DNA of 64,000 bases, taken from NCBI RefSeq assembly GCF_003002825.1, contig NZ_PVTE01000002.1, positions 310,001 to 374,000 of the forward strand, read 5' to 3'. A program made the translations under genes and the position numbers. Under the pieces are notes generated by a model that worked only from the letters and a program-made list of their open reading frames with translations, was not told the DNA's origin and searched no databases. The DNA comes from Spirosoma oryzae. GTDB taxonomy: Bacteria > Bacteroidota > Bacteroidia > Cytophagales > Spirosomataceae. Positions 17,924-26,044 of the stretch are shown piece by piece; within the stretch, counting starts at the first letter, position 1, and every line of letters starts with the position of its first letter.

Positions 17924-18805
17924 TTATTGCGCCTGAATGATCGGAATCAGCTTTTGCAGTTCCTTAAACCGGTCGGCGTCGGTTTCCGGCTTCTTGATGG
18001 GTAATTTCTTCAGCTCTTCAATGATAATCCGACCGACGATCAGCCGCATGTTCTTTTTGTCGTCGGCGGGTACGACGTACCAGGGGGCTTTGTCCGTCGC
18101 GGTTTCGTTGATGCATTCTTCGTACGCGTCGTGATAGTCGTCCCAGAACTCCCGCTCTTTCACATCGCTCTCGGCGAACTTCCAGTTTTTCTCCAGCTTT
18201 TCGATCCGGTCGATCAGCCGTTTGGCTTGCTCGTCCTTCGATACATTCAGGAAAAATTTGATAACTGGAAACCCGTTGTAATGCAGGAATTTCTCCATAT
18301 CACGTAACGCTTCGTAGCGGTGTTCGAACAGCTTTTTCAGATCTTTCGTCGACTTCTCGGGTATCCGCTGACTATCGGTCAGAATCTCGGGATGCACTTT
18401 CGTTACCAGGACTTCTTCGTAATACGAGCGGTTGAAAATACCGATCGTACCCCGTTCGGGCAGTTCGCGCCAGCTTCGCCACAGAAAGTCATGGTCAAGC
18501 TCCTGATCGGTAGGCTGCTTGAATGAATATACTTTCACCCCCGTCGGGTTAGTACCCGTAAATACGTGCTTGATCGTACCATCTTTCCCCGCAGCATCGA
18601 GCGCCTGAAAGACGATGAGAAAACCGTAGCGCTTGTTGGCGTATAACTGATCCTGATACTTGTCGATTTCGTCGGCCTGTTGCCGAAGCATCGTCTCGTA
18701 GTGACTTTTGTCGTCGTACAGATTGTCCAGCTTTGTCGGCAACTTTTTGATTTTCAGCTTTTTTTCACCGTCGTAGCGAAACTGGTCGATAGCGAGATCT
18801 TTCAT
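17924..18805 (-). CDS. Polyphosphate kinase 2 family protein (first of two tandem copies)
   Basis: 293 residues; the first gene of a two-gene operon with the other PPK2. Walker A region IVFQALDAAGKDGTIKHVFTGTNP, lid and Walker B region LPERGTIGIFNRSYYEEVLVTKVHPE, and the C-terminal PWYVVPADDKKNMRLIVGRII. The N-terminus (MKDLAIDQFRYDGEKKLKIKKL) is more basic than its paralogue's. The pair may divide labour, for example one acting on nucleoside diphosphates and the other on monophosphates, or one synthesising and one consuming polyphosphate; that is inference. Confidence 0.9.
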   Translation of the reverse strand: MKDLAIDQFRYDGEKKLKIKKLPTKLDNLYDDKSHYETMLRQQADEIDKYQDQLYANKRYGFLIVFQALDAAGKDGTIKHVFTGTNPTGVKVYSFKQPTDQELDHDFLWRSWRELPERGTIGIFNRSYYEEVLVTKVHPEILTDSQRIPEKSTKDLKKLFEHRYEALRDMEKFLHYNGFPVIKFFLNVSKDEQAKRLIDRIEKLEKNWKFAESDVKEREFWDDYHDAYEECINETATDKAPWYVVPADDKKNMRLIVGRIIIEELKKLPIKKPETDADRFKELQKLIPIIQAQ

Positions 18806-18933
18806 AGGTGGGGGTATAAACTTTACGGAAATGAAGACTGTTATACCTGTAGCAACAAGGAACGGTACTAATAGTTATTGACCGTCCCTGCCCTCATCAT
18901 CAACTTCATTTCCGGGTTGCTTACCGAATACAG

Positions 18934-19491
18934 ATGAATACGAACTCCAATACTGAGAAGGCTACCTTTGGCACCGGCTGTTTCTGGTGTACGGAAGCCA
19001 TGTTCAACGCACTCGACGGTGTTATTTCAGCCGTTTCGGGCTACGAAGGTGGTCAGAAAGAGAACCCGACCTACAAGGAAGTGTGCACCGGCGACACCGG
19101 GCATGCAGAATGCGTCGAGATTACCTACGACCCCACCGCCATATCGTACCAGGACTTACTACAGGCGTTCTTCCGTAGCCACGACCCAACAACATTGAAC
19201 CGGCAGGGTGCCGATGTCGGTACGCAATATCGCTCGGTTATCTTCTACCACAATGATGAGCAGAAGCAACTGGCTGAAACGGCCAAAGCTGAACTCGATA
19301 AATCGGGGGCGTACGACGACCGGATCGTGACCGAAATCAGCCCAGCCACGACGTTCTACCCCGCCGAAGATTACCACAAGGATTACTTCCAGAAAAACCC
19401 GAATCAGGGATACTGCGCCTTCGTCGTCGCGCCGAAACTCGACAAGTTTCGCAAGGTGTTTAAAGACAAACTGAAGCCTGTCAACGCATAA
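18934..19491 (+). CDS. msrA: Peptide methionine (S)-S-oxide reductase
   Basis: Reduces the S-epimer of methionine sulfoxide in proteins. The catalytic motif GCFWC (Cys16) is preceded by the usual KATFGTG; later HTEC-like (here GHAECVEITYDP), RSHDPTTLNRQGADVGTQYRS and FYPAEDYHKDYFQKNPNQGYC carry the family's conserved Asp, Tyr and resolving-cysteine region. 185 residues with no signal peptide, so cytoplasmic. A very strong terminator follows at 19505. Confidence 0.96.
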   Translation: MNTNSNTEKATFGTGCFWCTEAMFNALDGVISAVSGYEGGQKENPTYKEVCTGDTGHAECVEITYDPTAISYQDLLQAFFRSHDPTTLNRQGADVGTQYRSVIFYHNDEQKQLAETAKAELDKSGAYDDRIVTEISPATTFYPAEDYHKDYFQKNPNQGYCAFVVAPKLDKFRKVFKDKLKPVNA

Positions 19492-19504
19492 GTGAATTCC
19501 TTAC

Positions 19505-19545
19505 AAACAGACAAGGCCCTCCAATCTGGAGGGCCTTGTCTGTTT
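19505..19545. terminator. Perfect 19-bp terminator after msrA
   Basis: Arms 19505-19523 and 19527-19545 are perfectly complementary (AAACAGACAAGGCCCTCCA) with a 3-nt loop; A/T-rich ends allow action in both directions. Confidence 0.85.
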
Positions 19546-19561
19546 ATAAACGCCAGTAGTC

Positions 19562-19583
19562 AACCGACTACCCATAGTCGGTT
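19562..19583. terminator. 9-bp hairpin downstream of a possible minus-strand small gene
   Basis: AACCGACTA and TAGTCGGTT around CCCA. It lies just beyond the stop at 19594-19596 of the minus-strand CxxC ORF, which is weak support for that ORF. Confidence 0.4.
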
Positions 19584-19593
19584 ACGTACCGTA

Positions 19594-19749
19594 CTATACG
19601 CTGGCTTTGTCAGCATTGATTAGCTTCGGCATAGCTCGCTTGGCACCGGTTTTGCGCTTTCTATACGAACGCTTTGTTTCGCACCGTTGACACACAAAAT
19701 ACAGACACTCCGCACACAAATACGTCCATCGCCTGCCAGTTACCGTACT
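19594..19749 (-). CDS. Possible small cysteine-pair protein (start uncertain)
   Basis: The frame ending at 19594 encodes TYLCAECLYFVCQRCETKRSYRKRKTG and then about 15 more residues. Two CxxC pairs four residues apart followed by a basic tail look like a small zinc-binding module. There is no ATG at the 5' side; I mark an arbitrary point near GTA/ACG codons, and a TTG at 19719-19717 would give a 41-residue protein. The downstream hairpin fits a minus-strand gene, but without a clear start the call stays weak. It could equally be chance, and the longer 136-residue frame antisense to the next gene is not credible. Confidence 0.3.
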   Translation of the reverse strand, partial: STVTGRRWTYLCAECLYFVCQRCETKRSYRKRKTGAKRAMPKLINADKASV

Positions 19750-19788
19750 TTTAATAGGAATTGTGTTGCTAGTATACTCGACCTGATT

Positions 19789-20052
19789 ATGACTTTGACA
19801 TCCCGCGATGCCGTCAATTGGCAGACGCTCTTGCAGATCGTTCGCCTTATTCCTCCCGGCAGTCAGACTCCCCTCGTCTCCTTCACCAATCCCACTGATG
19901 CGGCTCAGTTTATGCACCAGCAGGACCCACCCGGCAAGCGCCTGTGCGTGCTGACAAAAGATGCTTCGCTGTTCTGGATTGTACCGATTAGCGTAGCCGA
20001 CCAACTGATTAAGCTTGGCTTTTATCCGATACTTGATACTATTTGCCTGTAA
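19789..20052 (+). CDS. Hypothetical 87-residue protein
   Basis: Starts MTLTSRDAVNWQTLLQIVRLIPPGSQTPLVSF and is 87 residues, with no signal peptide or membrane helix. Alternating hydrophobic and polar residues (LCVLTKDASLFWIVPISVADQLIKLGF) suggest a small folded cytoplasmic domain. I do not recognise the family. The longer frame from 19687 begins in an unrelated region, so I prefer the ATG at 19789. The next gene is convergent. Confidence 0.5.
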   Translation: MTLTSRDAVNWQTLLQIVRLIPPGSQTPLVSFTNPTDAAQFMHQQDPPGKRLCVLTKDASLFWIVPISVADQLIKLGFYPILDTICL

Positions 20053-20073
20053 CCCCTTTACGACCTGACTTCA

Positions 20074-20475
20074 CTAGTTCGTGTTCGTCAGCATCCGGGC
20101 TGCGTTCACCAGGTTAGCGTAGTTACTGGCTTTTTGAATCAACCCATTACACCCGAGTTCGAAACATCGTTTCATCACCGTTTCACGCGTCGTATCCGCC
20201 AGCATGATTACGGGTATCGCCCGGAATGAAGCATCTTTTTTCAGGACCTGTAGCGTTTCGAAGCCGTTCATAATCGGCGTGTTGGTAGCTAACAGAATCA
20301 GATCGGGAAGCCGGCCGTCCAGGCAGTGCGTAAGGCGAATGAGCAGGTCTGCGCCGTTTTCAATGTGGCAGAACATGGGCTTTTTATGACCGTCAATCAA
20401 GTTATTTTGATTGTACTCAAGAACAGAATCGCCCTGATCGACAACGTACACCAAGGGCGCATTAATAGTAATCAT
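20074..20475 (-). CDS. Receiver-domain protein lacking the phosphoacceptor aspartate
   Basis: 133 residues, a single CheY-like domain with no output domain. The fold is recognisable from PLVYVVDQGDS at strand 1, PDLILLATNTPIMNGFE at strand 3, IPVIMLADTT at strand 4 and GCNGLIQKASN at strand 5. In a normal receiver strand 3 reads LLD.nMP; here the Asp is Ala (LLATNTP), while the strand-5 Lys is kept. The strand-1 acidic pair is reduced to VD. It therefore should not accept phosphate at the usual site and is better read as a pseudo-receiver, perhaps acting by protein contact. ATG at 20475 is chosen because the frame upstream is unconserved. Confidence 0.75.
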   Translation of the reverse strand: MITINAPLVYVVDQGDSVLEYNQNNLIDGHKKPMFCHIENGADLLIRLTHCLDGRLPDLILLATNTPIMNGFETLQVLKKDASFRAIPVIMLADTTRETVMKRCFELGCNGLIQKASNYANLVNAARMLTNTN

Positions 20476-20805
20476 ACAAGTCAAATAAAGCATCGGATAT
20501 TGCACCCGTCCCGTATCAAGAATTGATCCAATCCACTCCCTCGTAGCCCATACGTCCCCCTTTCTTATTTCCCGACCCCTATCGCGAATCAGCCCGGGTC
20601 AGGTGGGTGTTTTTTCGCGTTCAACTACCGATACATAAGGCAGGCCAACTTTGCAAAAGGTCATATAATGGTATGATTGGTGCTGACTGAACGACCAAAT
20701 TTCCGTTATTTTGCCCCGAACACACAACGTAATGGATAGATCACGTTTGGCCTGTTCGACAGTCTTACGTGCTTTATTCGGCTCAACCAATTATTTTTTA
20801 CTACC
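20476..20805. other. 330-base gap with no recognisable gene
   Basis: Lies between the divergent receiver and beta-barrel genes. I see only short antisense-like frames, a G-rich stretch with six T near 20612, and a partial -7 box (TATTTTTT, 20792-20799) before the barrel gene. Confidence 0.5.
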
Positions 20806-21336
20806 ATGAAAAAACTTCACTACGTCTTCCTGCTGATGATCCTGTCACTTGTCAGCACACGCTCGTTCGCTCAGATGCCCATCGACAAGGGCACTACGTT
20901 TGTCAATGCCGGTATCGGCGTTGGTGGTTCTGCTGGTGTTGGTGGTATAGCCTTGGGCGCTGGTGCTGATTTTGGCGTCGCACCTAATATCACGGTCGGT
21001 GGTCAGGCAGCTTATCGTAGCTTCAACTATGGGTATCTTGGCATCAACGACAAAATCAACTATCTGTATTTTGCAGCCCGGGGTTCGTACCATTTTAACG
21101 AGCTACTTAAGCTGAATATGAACCAACTGGATTTGTACGCCGGACTTGGTCTCGGCTACGAAAGCGTTTCGTATTCAAGCAGCTACGGTAGTAATTTTAA
21201 CACCTTTGCCAGTGGCGTATACGTTCCCGTTCACATTGGCGCACGTTACATGTTCTCAGACAAAATTGGCGGTGTTGCCGAATTGGGCAGTGGCGTTGCA
21301 CCCCTGTTTCTAGGCGTAACGTTCAAACTCAAATAA
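20806..21336 (+). CDS. Small outer-membrane beta-barrel protein
   Basis: 176 residues with a signal peptide (MKKLHYVFLLMILSLVSTRSFAQ). The mature part is glycine-rich with alternating hydrophobic residues (FVNAGIGVGGSAGVGG, VGGQAAYRSFNYGY, LYFAARGSYHF, LYAGLGLGYESVSYSSSYG) and ends LFLGVTFKLK, as expected for an 8-strand barrel of the OmpA/OprF-like 'porin family' group. Function unknown; such proteins are often structural. It is monocistronic, ending in a 28-bp terminator. Confidence 0.85.
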   Translation: MKKLHYVFLLMILSLVSTRSFAQMPIDKGTTFVNAGIGVGGSAGVGGIALGAGADFGVAPNITVGGQAAYRSFNYGYLGINDKINYLYFAARGSYHFNELLKLNMNQLDLYAGLGLGYESVSYSSSYGSNFNTFASGVYVPVHIGARYMFSDKIGGVAELGSGVAPLFLGVTFKLK

Positions 21337-21340
21337 AAAC

Positions 21341-21402
21341 GCGTCATAAAACAGAAAAGGGCTACCAGCGTGATCTGGTAGCCCTTTTCTGTTTTATGAC
21401 GC
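21341..21402. terminator. Perfect 28-bp bidirectional terminator
   Basis: Arms 21341-21368 and 21375-21402 are perfectly complementary around CGTGAT, with A/T-rich outer parts suitable for both strands. It separates the convergent barrel and prolyl oligopeptidase genes and touches the last base of the latter's stop codon. Confidence 0.9.
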
Positions 21403-23543
21403 TATCGTAACGCCTTGACGCCTACGTTCCAGAGAATGAACGAATAGGTTTCGGCTGCGTCTTCGATGTTCTTTTTCGTGTTACTGGCTCCGTGGCCGGA
21501 GTTCGTCTCGACCCGAATCAGCACGGGATTATTTCCTTTGTAGACCTCCTGTAGGGTAGCCGCATACTTGAACGAGTGCGCCGGAACGACACGGTCGTCG
21601 TGGTCGGCCGTAGAAATTAGCGTGGCCGGGTAATTTTGGCCAGGCTTCAGATTATGAATGGGCGAGTATGCATAGAGCGCCTTGAACTCCTCGGGATTGT
21701 CACTACTGCCGTAATCAGCAATCCAGTTCCAGCCGATGGTAAACTTGTGAAAGCGCAGCATATCCATCACCCCTACCTGTGGAATAGCCACCCGGAATAA
21801 ATCAGGCCGTTGGTTCATCACAGCCCCGACGAGCAGGCCACCGTTGGAGCCGCCCATGATCGCCAGTTTAGCTGAGCTGGTGTATTTCTCCTTGATCAGA
21901 TATTCGGCCGCTGCGATGAAATCGTCGAACACGTTCTGCTTTTTCAGCTTCATGCCCTGTTCGTGCCACGCTTCGCCGTATTCGCTACCGCCACGCAGGT
22001 TGGCCTGCACATAAATGCCTCCCTGCTCCAGAAACGGAATGCGCAACGGATTGAAACCCGGCGGCAGACTCACGTTGAAACCGCCGTAGCCGTAGAGCAG
22101 CGTCGGGTTCGTTCCGTCGAGTTTCAGGCCTTTGCGGTGGGTCAGGAACATCGGCACTTTCGTTCCGTCTTTGCTGGTGAAGAACACCTGCTTTGTTTCG
22201 TAATCGCCCGGCTTGAAGTCGACTTCGGGGGCGCGGAACACGGTACTTTTCCGACTGGCAATGTCGTACCGGTAAATGGTCGACGGGGTGGTAAACGAGG
22301 TGAACGAATAGAAGACGAACGTATCTTCCGGCTGACCGCCAAACCCACCGACCGATCCCAGTCCGGGCAGCTCGACGGTACTTTCGCGCTTGCCCATGTA
22401 GTCGAACACCTGAATCTCTGACACGACGTCTTTCGTGTATTCGACAAACAGCTTGCGCCCGCCCGTGCTTACACCACCATCGGCCATGGGATATTTCGTT
22501 TCGTCAATCAGCGTCGTCAGGGCTTTTTTCTTCGTATCGAACGCAACGATTTTGCCATTGGGCGCTTTATCGTTCGTCTGCATCAGCAGGACGTCACCCC
22601 GGTTGTCGATCAGGCTGTAGCGCGAATCGGTTACGTCGGCGATGATAGGCGCGAATGTTTTTTCGGCGGCTTGACTGTCGATAAAGAACAGCGCATTCCC
22701 ATCTTTACCCTGTCCCCGATCGCTTACCGACAGCACGGCAAACCGTTCGTCGTCGGTGGTAGCGAGCGTGTGGAAGCGCTGTAGATTTTTGGTATCCTCA
22801 TACACCAACCGGTCGGCCGATTGCGCGGTGTTTATCCGGTGGAAGAAAACCTGGTGATTGTCGTTTTTAGCCGCTAATGCGCTGCCTTCCGGTTTTGGGT
22901 ACCGGCTGTAATAAAAACCGTCGCCCTGCCAGGCCGCTCCCGACACCTTGACCCAGTCGAGTGTTTCGGGCAGGTACTGCTTCGTCGTCAGGTCCATGAC
23001 GCGGTAGCTGAACCAGTCAGAGCCCCCTTTCGACGTACCTACTACCGCATACTTCCCGTTTTTCGACAGCGAAAATACCGTCAGTTTCGTCGTACCATCG
23101 GCCGACCACTGGTTCGGATCGAGCACGACTTCGGGCTTCCCGTCGAGACCAACCTGCCGATACAATACCGATTGGTTTTGCAGCCCGTCGTTTTTGTAGA
23201 AGTAGTACCACTTGTTCATGTCGCCCGTTCCCTGATGGAACGGAGCTGAATACTTGGGGTAATTGTAGATCTTCTCCATCCGCTGCTGTAACTGCTTGCG
23301 GTAGGGAATCTGCGCCATGTAGGCATCGGTGACCTTATTTTCGGCCTTTACCCATTCCGCCGTTTCCGCCGACCGGTCGTCTTCCAGCCACCGATACGGA
23401 TCGGCAACAACGGTACCATGGTAGGTGTCGGTATGGTCGACCTTGCGGGCTTTGGGGTATTGAATCGGATCGCCCGACTGGGCATCCGCTGTGGTCATAT
23501 CAAGCATAAGGAATGCACAGAAAAGTAGACTGGTGCGCAGCAT
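21402..23543 (-). CDS. Prolyl oligopeptidase (peptidase S9A)
   Basis: Serine peptidase cleaving after proline in short peptides. 713 residues including a signal peptide (MLRTSLLFCAFLMLDMTTADAQ), so exported to the periplasm or surface. The N-terminal part (PYRWLEDDRSAETAEWV) and seven-bladed propeller precede the alpha/beta-hydrolase domain, where MGGSNGGLLVG holds the nucleophile (about residue 564), STADHDDRVVP the Asp (about 647) and ETNSGHGA the His (about 683). All three catalytic residues are in place. Monocistronic. Confidence 0.95.
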   Translation of the reverse strand: MLRTSLLFCAFLMLDMTTADAQSGDPIQYPKARKVDHTDTYHGTVVADPYRWLEDDRSAETAEWVKAENKVTDAYMAQIPYRKQLQQRMEKIYNYPKYSAPFHQGTGDMNKWYYFYKNDGLQNQSVLYRQVGLDGKPEVVLDPNQWSADGTTKLTVFSLSKNGKYAVVGTSKGGSDWFSYRVMDLTTKQYLPETLDWVKVSGAAWQGDGFYYSRYPKPEGSALAAKNDNHQVFFHRINTAQSADRLVYEDTKNLQRFHTLATTDDERFAVLSVSDRGQGKDGNALFFIDSQAAEKTFAPIIADVTDSRYSLIDNRGDVLLMQTNDKAPNGKIVAFDTKKKALTTLIDETKYPMADGGVSTGGRKLFVEYTKDVVSEIQVFDYMGKRESTVELPGLGSVGGFGGQPEDTFVFYSFTSFTTPSTIYRYDIASRKSTVFRAPEVDFKPGDYETKQVFFTSKDGTKVPMFLTHRKGLKLDGTNPTLLYGYGGFNVSLPPGFNPLRIPFLEQGGIYVQANLRGGSEYGEAWHEQGMKLKKQNVFDDFIAAAEYLIKEKYTSSAKLAIMGGSNGGLLVGAVMNQRPDLFRVAIPQVGVMDMLRFHKFTIGWNWIADYGSSDNPEEFKALYAYSPIHNLKPGQNYPATLISTADHDDRVVPAHSFKYAATLQEVYKGNNPVLIRVETNSGHGASNTKKNIEDAAETYSFILWNVGVKALR

Positions 23544-23616
23544 AGGGTTGACGAAGTGATTGGTTTAACACGGTTGTCCCAACCGGCAGTCGAGACAAGA
23601 GACACAGCCGCAGCGA

Positions 23617-24159
23617 CTATGTCAGCTGCGTATACGATTGGTCGGGCCGGGGGATATGGCCATGCTTATCGTTGCGGAGCAGCATCTCGAACAGTTTCAC
23701 TGTCGCGGCTGCATCGCCGGCGGCCCGGTGCCGGCCGTTGAGCGGAATTTCCAGCGAACGGCACAGTTTACCAAGGCTGTACGACGGATAGCCGGGCAAA
23801 ATTTTTCGGCTGGTACGCACCGTGCAGATCGTTCGGCGCAGAAAATCGTACCCCAGCCAGTTCAGTTCTTTCTGGATAAAGCCGAAGTCGAAGCTAACGT
23901 TATGAGCAACGAAAATAGCCCCTTCCGTGATGCGCAGCACCTCATGGGCGACGTCGGCGAAGAGCGGTGCCTCCGCTACCATCGCTTCGGAAATACCCGT
24001 CAGTTGCTGAATAAAAGGCGGAATTGGGCATTCGGGATTAAGCAGCGTACTGAACGAATCTACGACGCGCTGCCCATCATGGCGAAAAATAGCAATTTCC
24101 GTAAGTCGGGTTGGGCCTTTGATGCCGCCCGTTGTTTCAACGTCGACGATGCAATACAC
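23617..24159 (-). CDS. DEDDh 3'-5' exonuclease (DNA polymerase III epsilon-like)
   Basis: 180 residues from a GTG at 24159 giving (M)YCIVDVETTGG; a TTG at 24198 would add 13 residues without family character. Exo I motif VDVETTG holds Asp and Glu, Exo II AHNVSFDFGF the next Asp, and Exo III HRAAGDAAAT the His and final Asp, so the DEDDh set is complete. The domain is a single exonuclease without the GIY-YIG extension found in the longer relatives of this group. It may proofread or process DNA ends; a dedicated polymerase partner cannot be named. It is downstream of the S41 protease on the same strand, 68 bases away. Confidence 0.85.
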   Translation of the reverse strand: MYCIVDVETTGGIKGPTRLTEIAIFRHDGQRVVDSFSTLLNPECPIPPFIQQLTGISEAMVAEAPLFADVAHEVLRITEGAIFVAHNVSFDFGFIQKELNWLGYDFLRRTICTVRTSRKILPGYPSYSLGKLCRSLEIPLNGRHRAAGDAAATVKLFEMLLRNDKHGHIPRPDQSYTQLT

Positions 24160-24227
24160 AGATAACCGGTTTTCGGTACATGCTCCAGCCACCGGCAAAC
24201 GGGCTGTCGCGCAACCAAGTTACAACC

Positions 24228-25733
24228 TTAGCGCGACGCCTGCAATGGACGGGTCCGAATCGGCTGGCGGGCGACGACCCCTTCGCGAATCAGCCGGAGG
24301 GTGTAATCCAGCACGTAATCGCGGTTGGTCAGGAGGTCTTCATAGGAACGTGTGACGGTGAAATCCGGTTCAACCGTGAATCCGTTGGCCCGGTCGGGCG
24401 TAACGGCGTGGATCAGCTTCTTGAGCGGAATGCGTACCTGAATGCGCGAGTTGGGCAGCGTCACCGTTTTGAAGTGACCGGCAAAGTCGCCCCAGTACGC
24501 GCTACCGCTGGCTTCGCCGATGTAGGTGCCCATACCCGCATCGAGCGTTTTGGCCAGCACCGTTGTCGTAGCCGAAAACGACGCGCCATTCATCAGGAAG
24601 TACAGGTTACCACGAAACGCCAGGTGTCGCCGGGGCCGGTAGCGCCACCGCACCGATCGACTGGCAAAGCCCCCCGATTGGTTACGCTTGTACTGCCAGC
24701 TAAAGTGCAGCGCCGAAATCGGATTCCAGCGGGTAACGAGTTCGGTACGGGCCGCTGGCGTCATCTCTTCGCGCTCCATCATCGTAAACGGCTTCGGCAT
24801 CCAGTAGCGCAGCAGGTTAGCCGAGTTGGTCACCACGCCCCCACCATTGCCCTGCATGTCGATAACGAGATTCTGTACGTCCTGGTCGCGCAGTTGCCGG
24901 AAGGCCCGCTTGAGCCGCCGGTTGAATGCCCACTGGAACGGCCCCCTTTTTCCCGTATTCATAAACGACGATACGCGTAGCACAGCCGTCCGGGTCAGCG
25001 AATCGACGATCCGCACCGACAGATTCGGGCGACGGTCGATCTCATTCGGGTAGCGCCGTTGCATCATGCCCCGAAACCGCTGTAGCGATATACAACCGAT
25101 TTTGGCCTGCCGCGTCGCCGAGTCACCTTTGGCGTGGTAAGTAATCGCAATCGAATCAGCAGAGCCATACCAGGCAGCGTAGTAGTCAGCAAACTGCACC
25201 AGACTCCACTGCCGACGGCCCGTCAGATTATCCCCGTCAGAGCCCGAGCGGTCGGCTTCCATCAGTTCACGATGCAGCTCTCCTACCGGTCGACCATTGA
25301 TCGTCAGCAGTTCGAATCCACGGTGCAGACTGGTATCGGGCGATACGTTATGGCTGATGTAATACTGATCGCCAACCGCCCGGATGAAAAATGGAATATA
25401 GCGTGTCTGCTTACCGATGAAATTCCGGCGGTGACTCATGTTGGTATGCCCATCTTTTACGGCCGCCACCAGCGGGCTAACGGTATGATAAAACGCCAGG
25501 TAGGGCGTGGGGGCCGTTAGTCGATTGTAGAGCGAATCATACAGTTGCTCCATCCGGGGCCGGGGCGTGTAGTAGCCCATGCCGGGATGAAGCAGATCGA
25601 GTTTTCGTTTGAGAAAGGCGATATCGGCGCGGGCCTGCTCCGGCGTCAGCGTATCCGTCTGGGCAAAAGCAGGGGTTAAATCAGCAATAAAGCAAAGAAA
25701 GAGGAAGGCAACCAGACGCGTCGTTATGTTCAT
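24228..25733 (-). CDS. S41 family peptidase (tail-specific-protease-like), secreted
   Basis: 501 residues with a signal peptide (MNITTRLVAFLFLCFIADLTPAFAQ). An N-terminal helical region (LLHPGMGYY...VKDGHTNM) precedes a PDZ-like region (HRGFELLTINGRPVGEL) and the peptidase core, with NLVIDMQGNGGGVV and the Ser-containing FLMNGASFSATT (near residue 384), then GEASGSAYWGD. This organisation is seen in many Bacteroidetes S41 proteins of unknown substrate. The Lys of the classical Ser-Lys dyad is not obvious to me, so activity is likely but not certain. Confidence 0.85.
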   Translation of the reverse strand: MNITTRLVAFLFLCFIADLTPAFAQTDTLTPEQARADIAFLKRKLDLLHPGMGYYTPRPRMEQLYDSLYNRLTAPTPYLAFYHTVSPLVAAVKDGHTNMSHRRNFIGKQTRYIPFFIRAVGDQYYISHNVSPDTSLHRGFELLTINGRPVGELHRELMEADRSGSDGDNLTGRRQWSLVQFADYYAAWYGSADSIAITYHAKGDSATRQAKIGCISLQRFRGMMQRRYPNEIDRRPNLSVRIVDSLTRTAVLRVSSFMNTGKRGPFQWAFNRRLKRAFRQLRDQDVQNLVIDMQGNGGGVVTNSANLLRYWMPKPFTMMEREEMTPAARTELVTRWNPISALHFSWQYKRNQSGGFASRSVRWRYRPRRHLAFRGNLYFLMNGASFSATTTVLAKTLDAGMGTYIGEASGSAYWGDFAGHFKTVTLPNSRIQVRIPLKKLIHAVTPDRANGFTVEPDFTVTRSYEDLLTNRDYVLDYTLRLIREGVVARQPIRTRPLQASR

Positions 25734-26044
25734 CAGGCAGGAAAGTAGACCAACCGTTTACGGCACCGGAGGTCTGCCTGTGAAATTAAAAAGTACGCAA
25801 ACTAAAAGCAACAAACTTTGTTTGCAAATCGCATTAAAATTTTGACAATTTGCCATTACGCCAAATTTTATAGAGTAATTATACTTATACGATAGAGAAG
25901 GCTTAGGATATGTAGAGACGCGACCGTCCGGCGGCCCGGCCTTCGCGTCTTACCGCCGGACGGTATGGCTGACGCAGGTCATAGGCTGCCGCAGATGAGA
26001 CGCGATCCTTCGCGTCTCTACAAGGCTTTTCGTTACTTTGAGGT
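25734..26044. other. 311-base gap: AT-rich leader plus palindrome family 6
   Basis: The left part (25780-25880) is AT-rich and includes TACTTTTT on the minus strand, a near match to a -7 box for the S41 gene. The right part is the 25912-26021 palindrome. The extreme right has TTACTTTG (26033-26040), four bases before the prmA ATG. No ORF seen. Confidence 0.6.
25912..26021. repeat. Nested palindromic element, family 6
   Basis: Outer 12-bp inverted repeats GTAGAGACGCGA (25912-25923) and TCGCGTCTCTAC (26010-26021) enclose a perfect 11-bp inverted repeat CCGTCCGGCGG (25924-25934) / CCGCCGGACGG (25953-25963). The word GCCGTCCGGCGG also occurs inside the repeat at 31806-31999. Size and ends resemble a non-coding miniature element, but no target duplication is clear. 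Confidence 0.75.

Noticed and set aside
19594-20004. Full 136-residue minus-strand frame
   Set aside because: Its first 85 codons are antisense to the more credible 87-residue gene; only the CxxC end is kept as a weak candidate.
20599-20790. 63-residue minus-strand frame
   Set aside because: No start context, low-complexity basic composition, and lies in the leader of the barrel gene.
25912-26021. Insertion sequence
   Set aside because: Has inverted ends but no transposase frame and no clear target duplication; kept only as a palindromic repeat.
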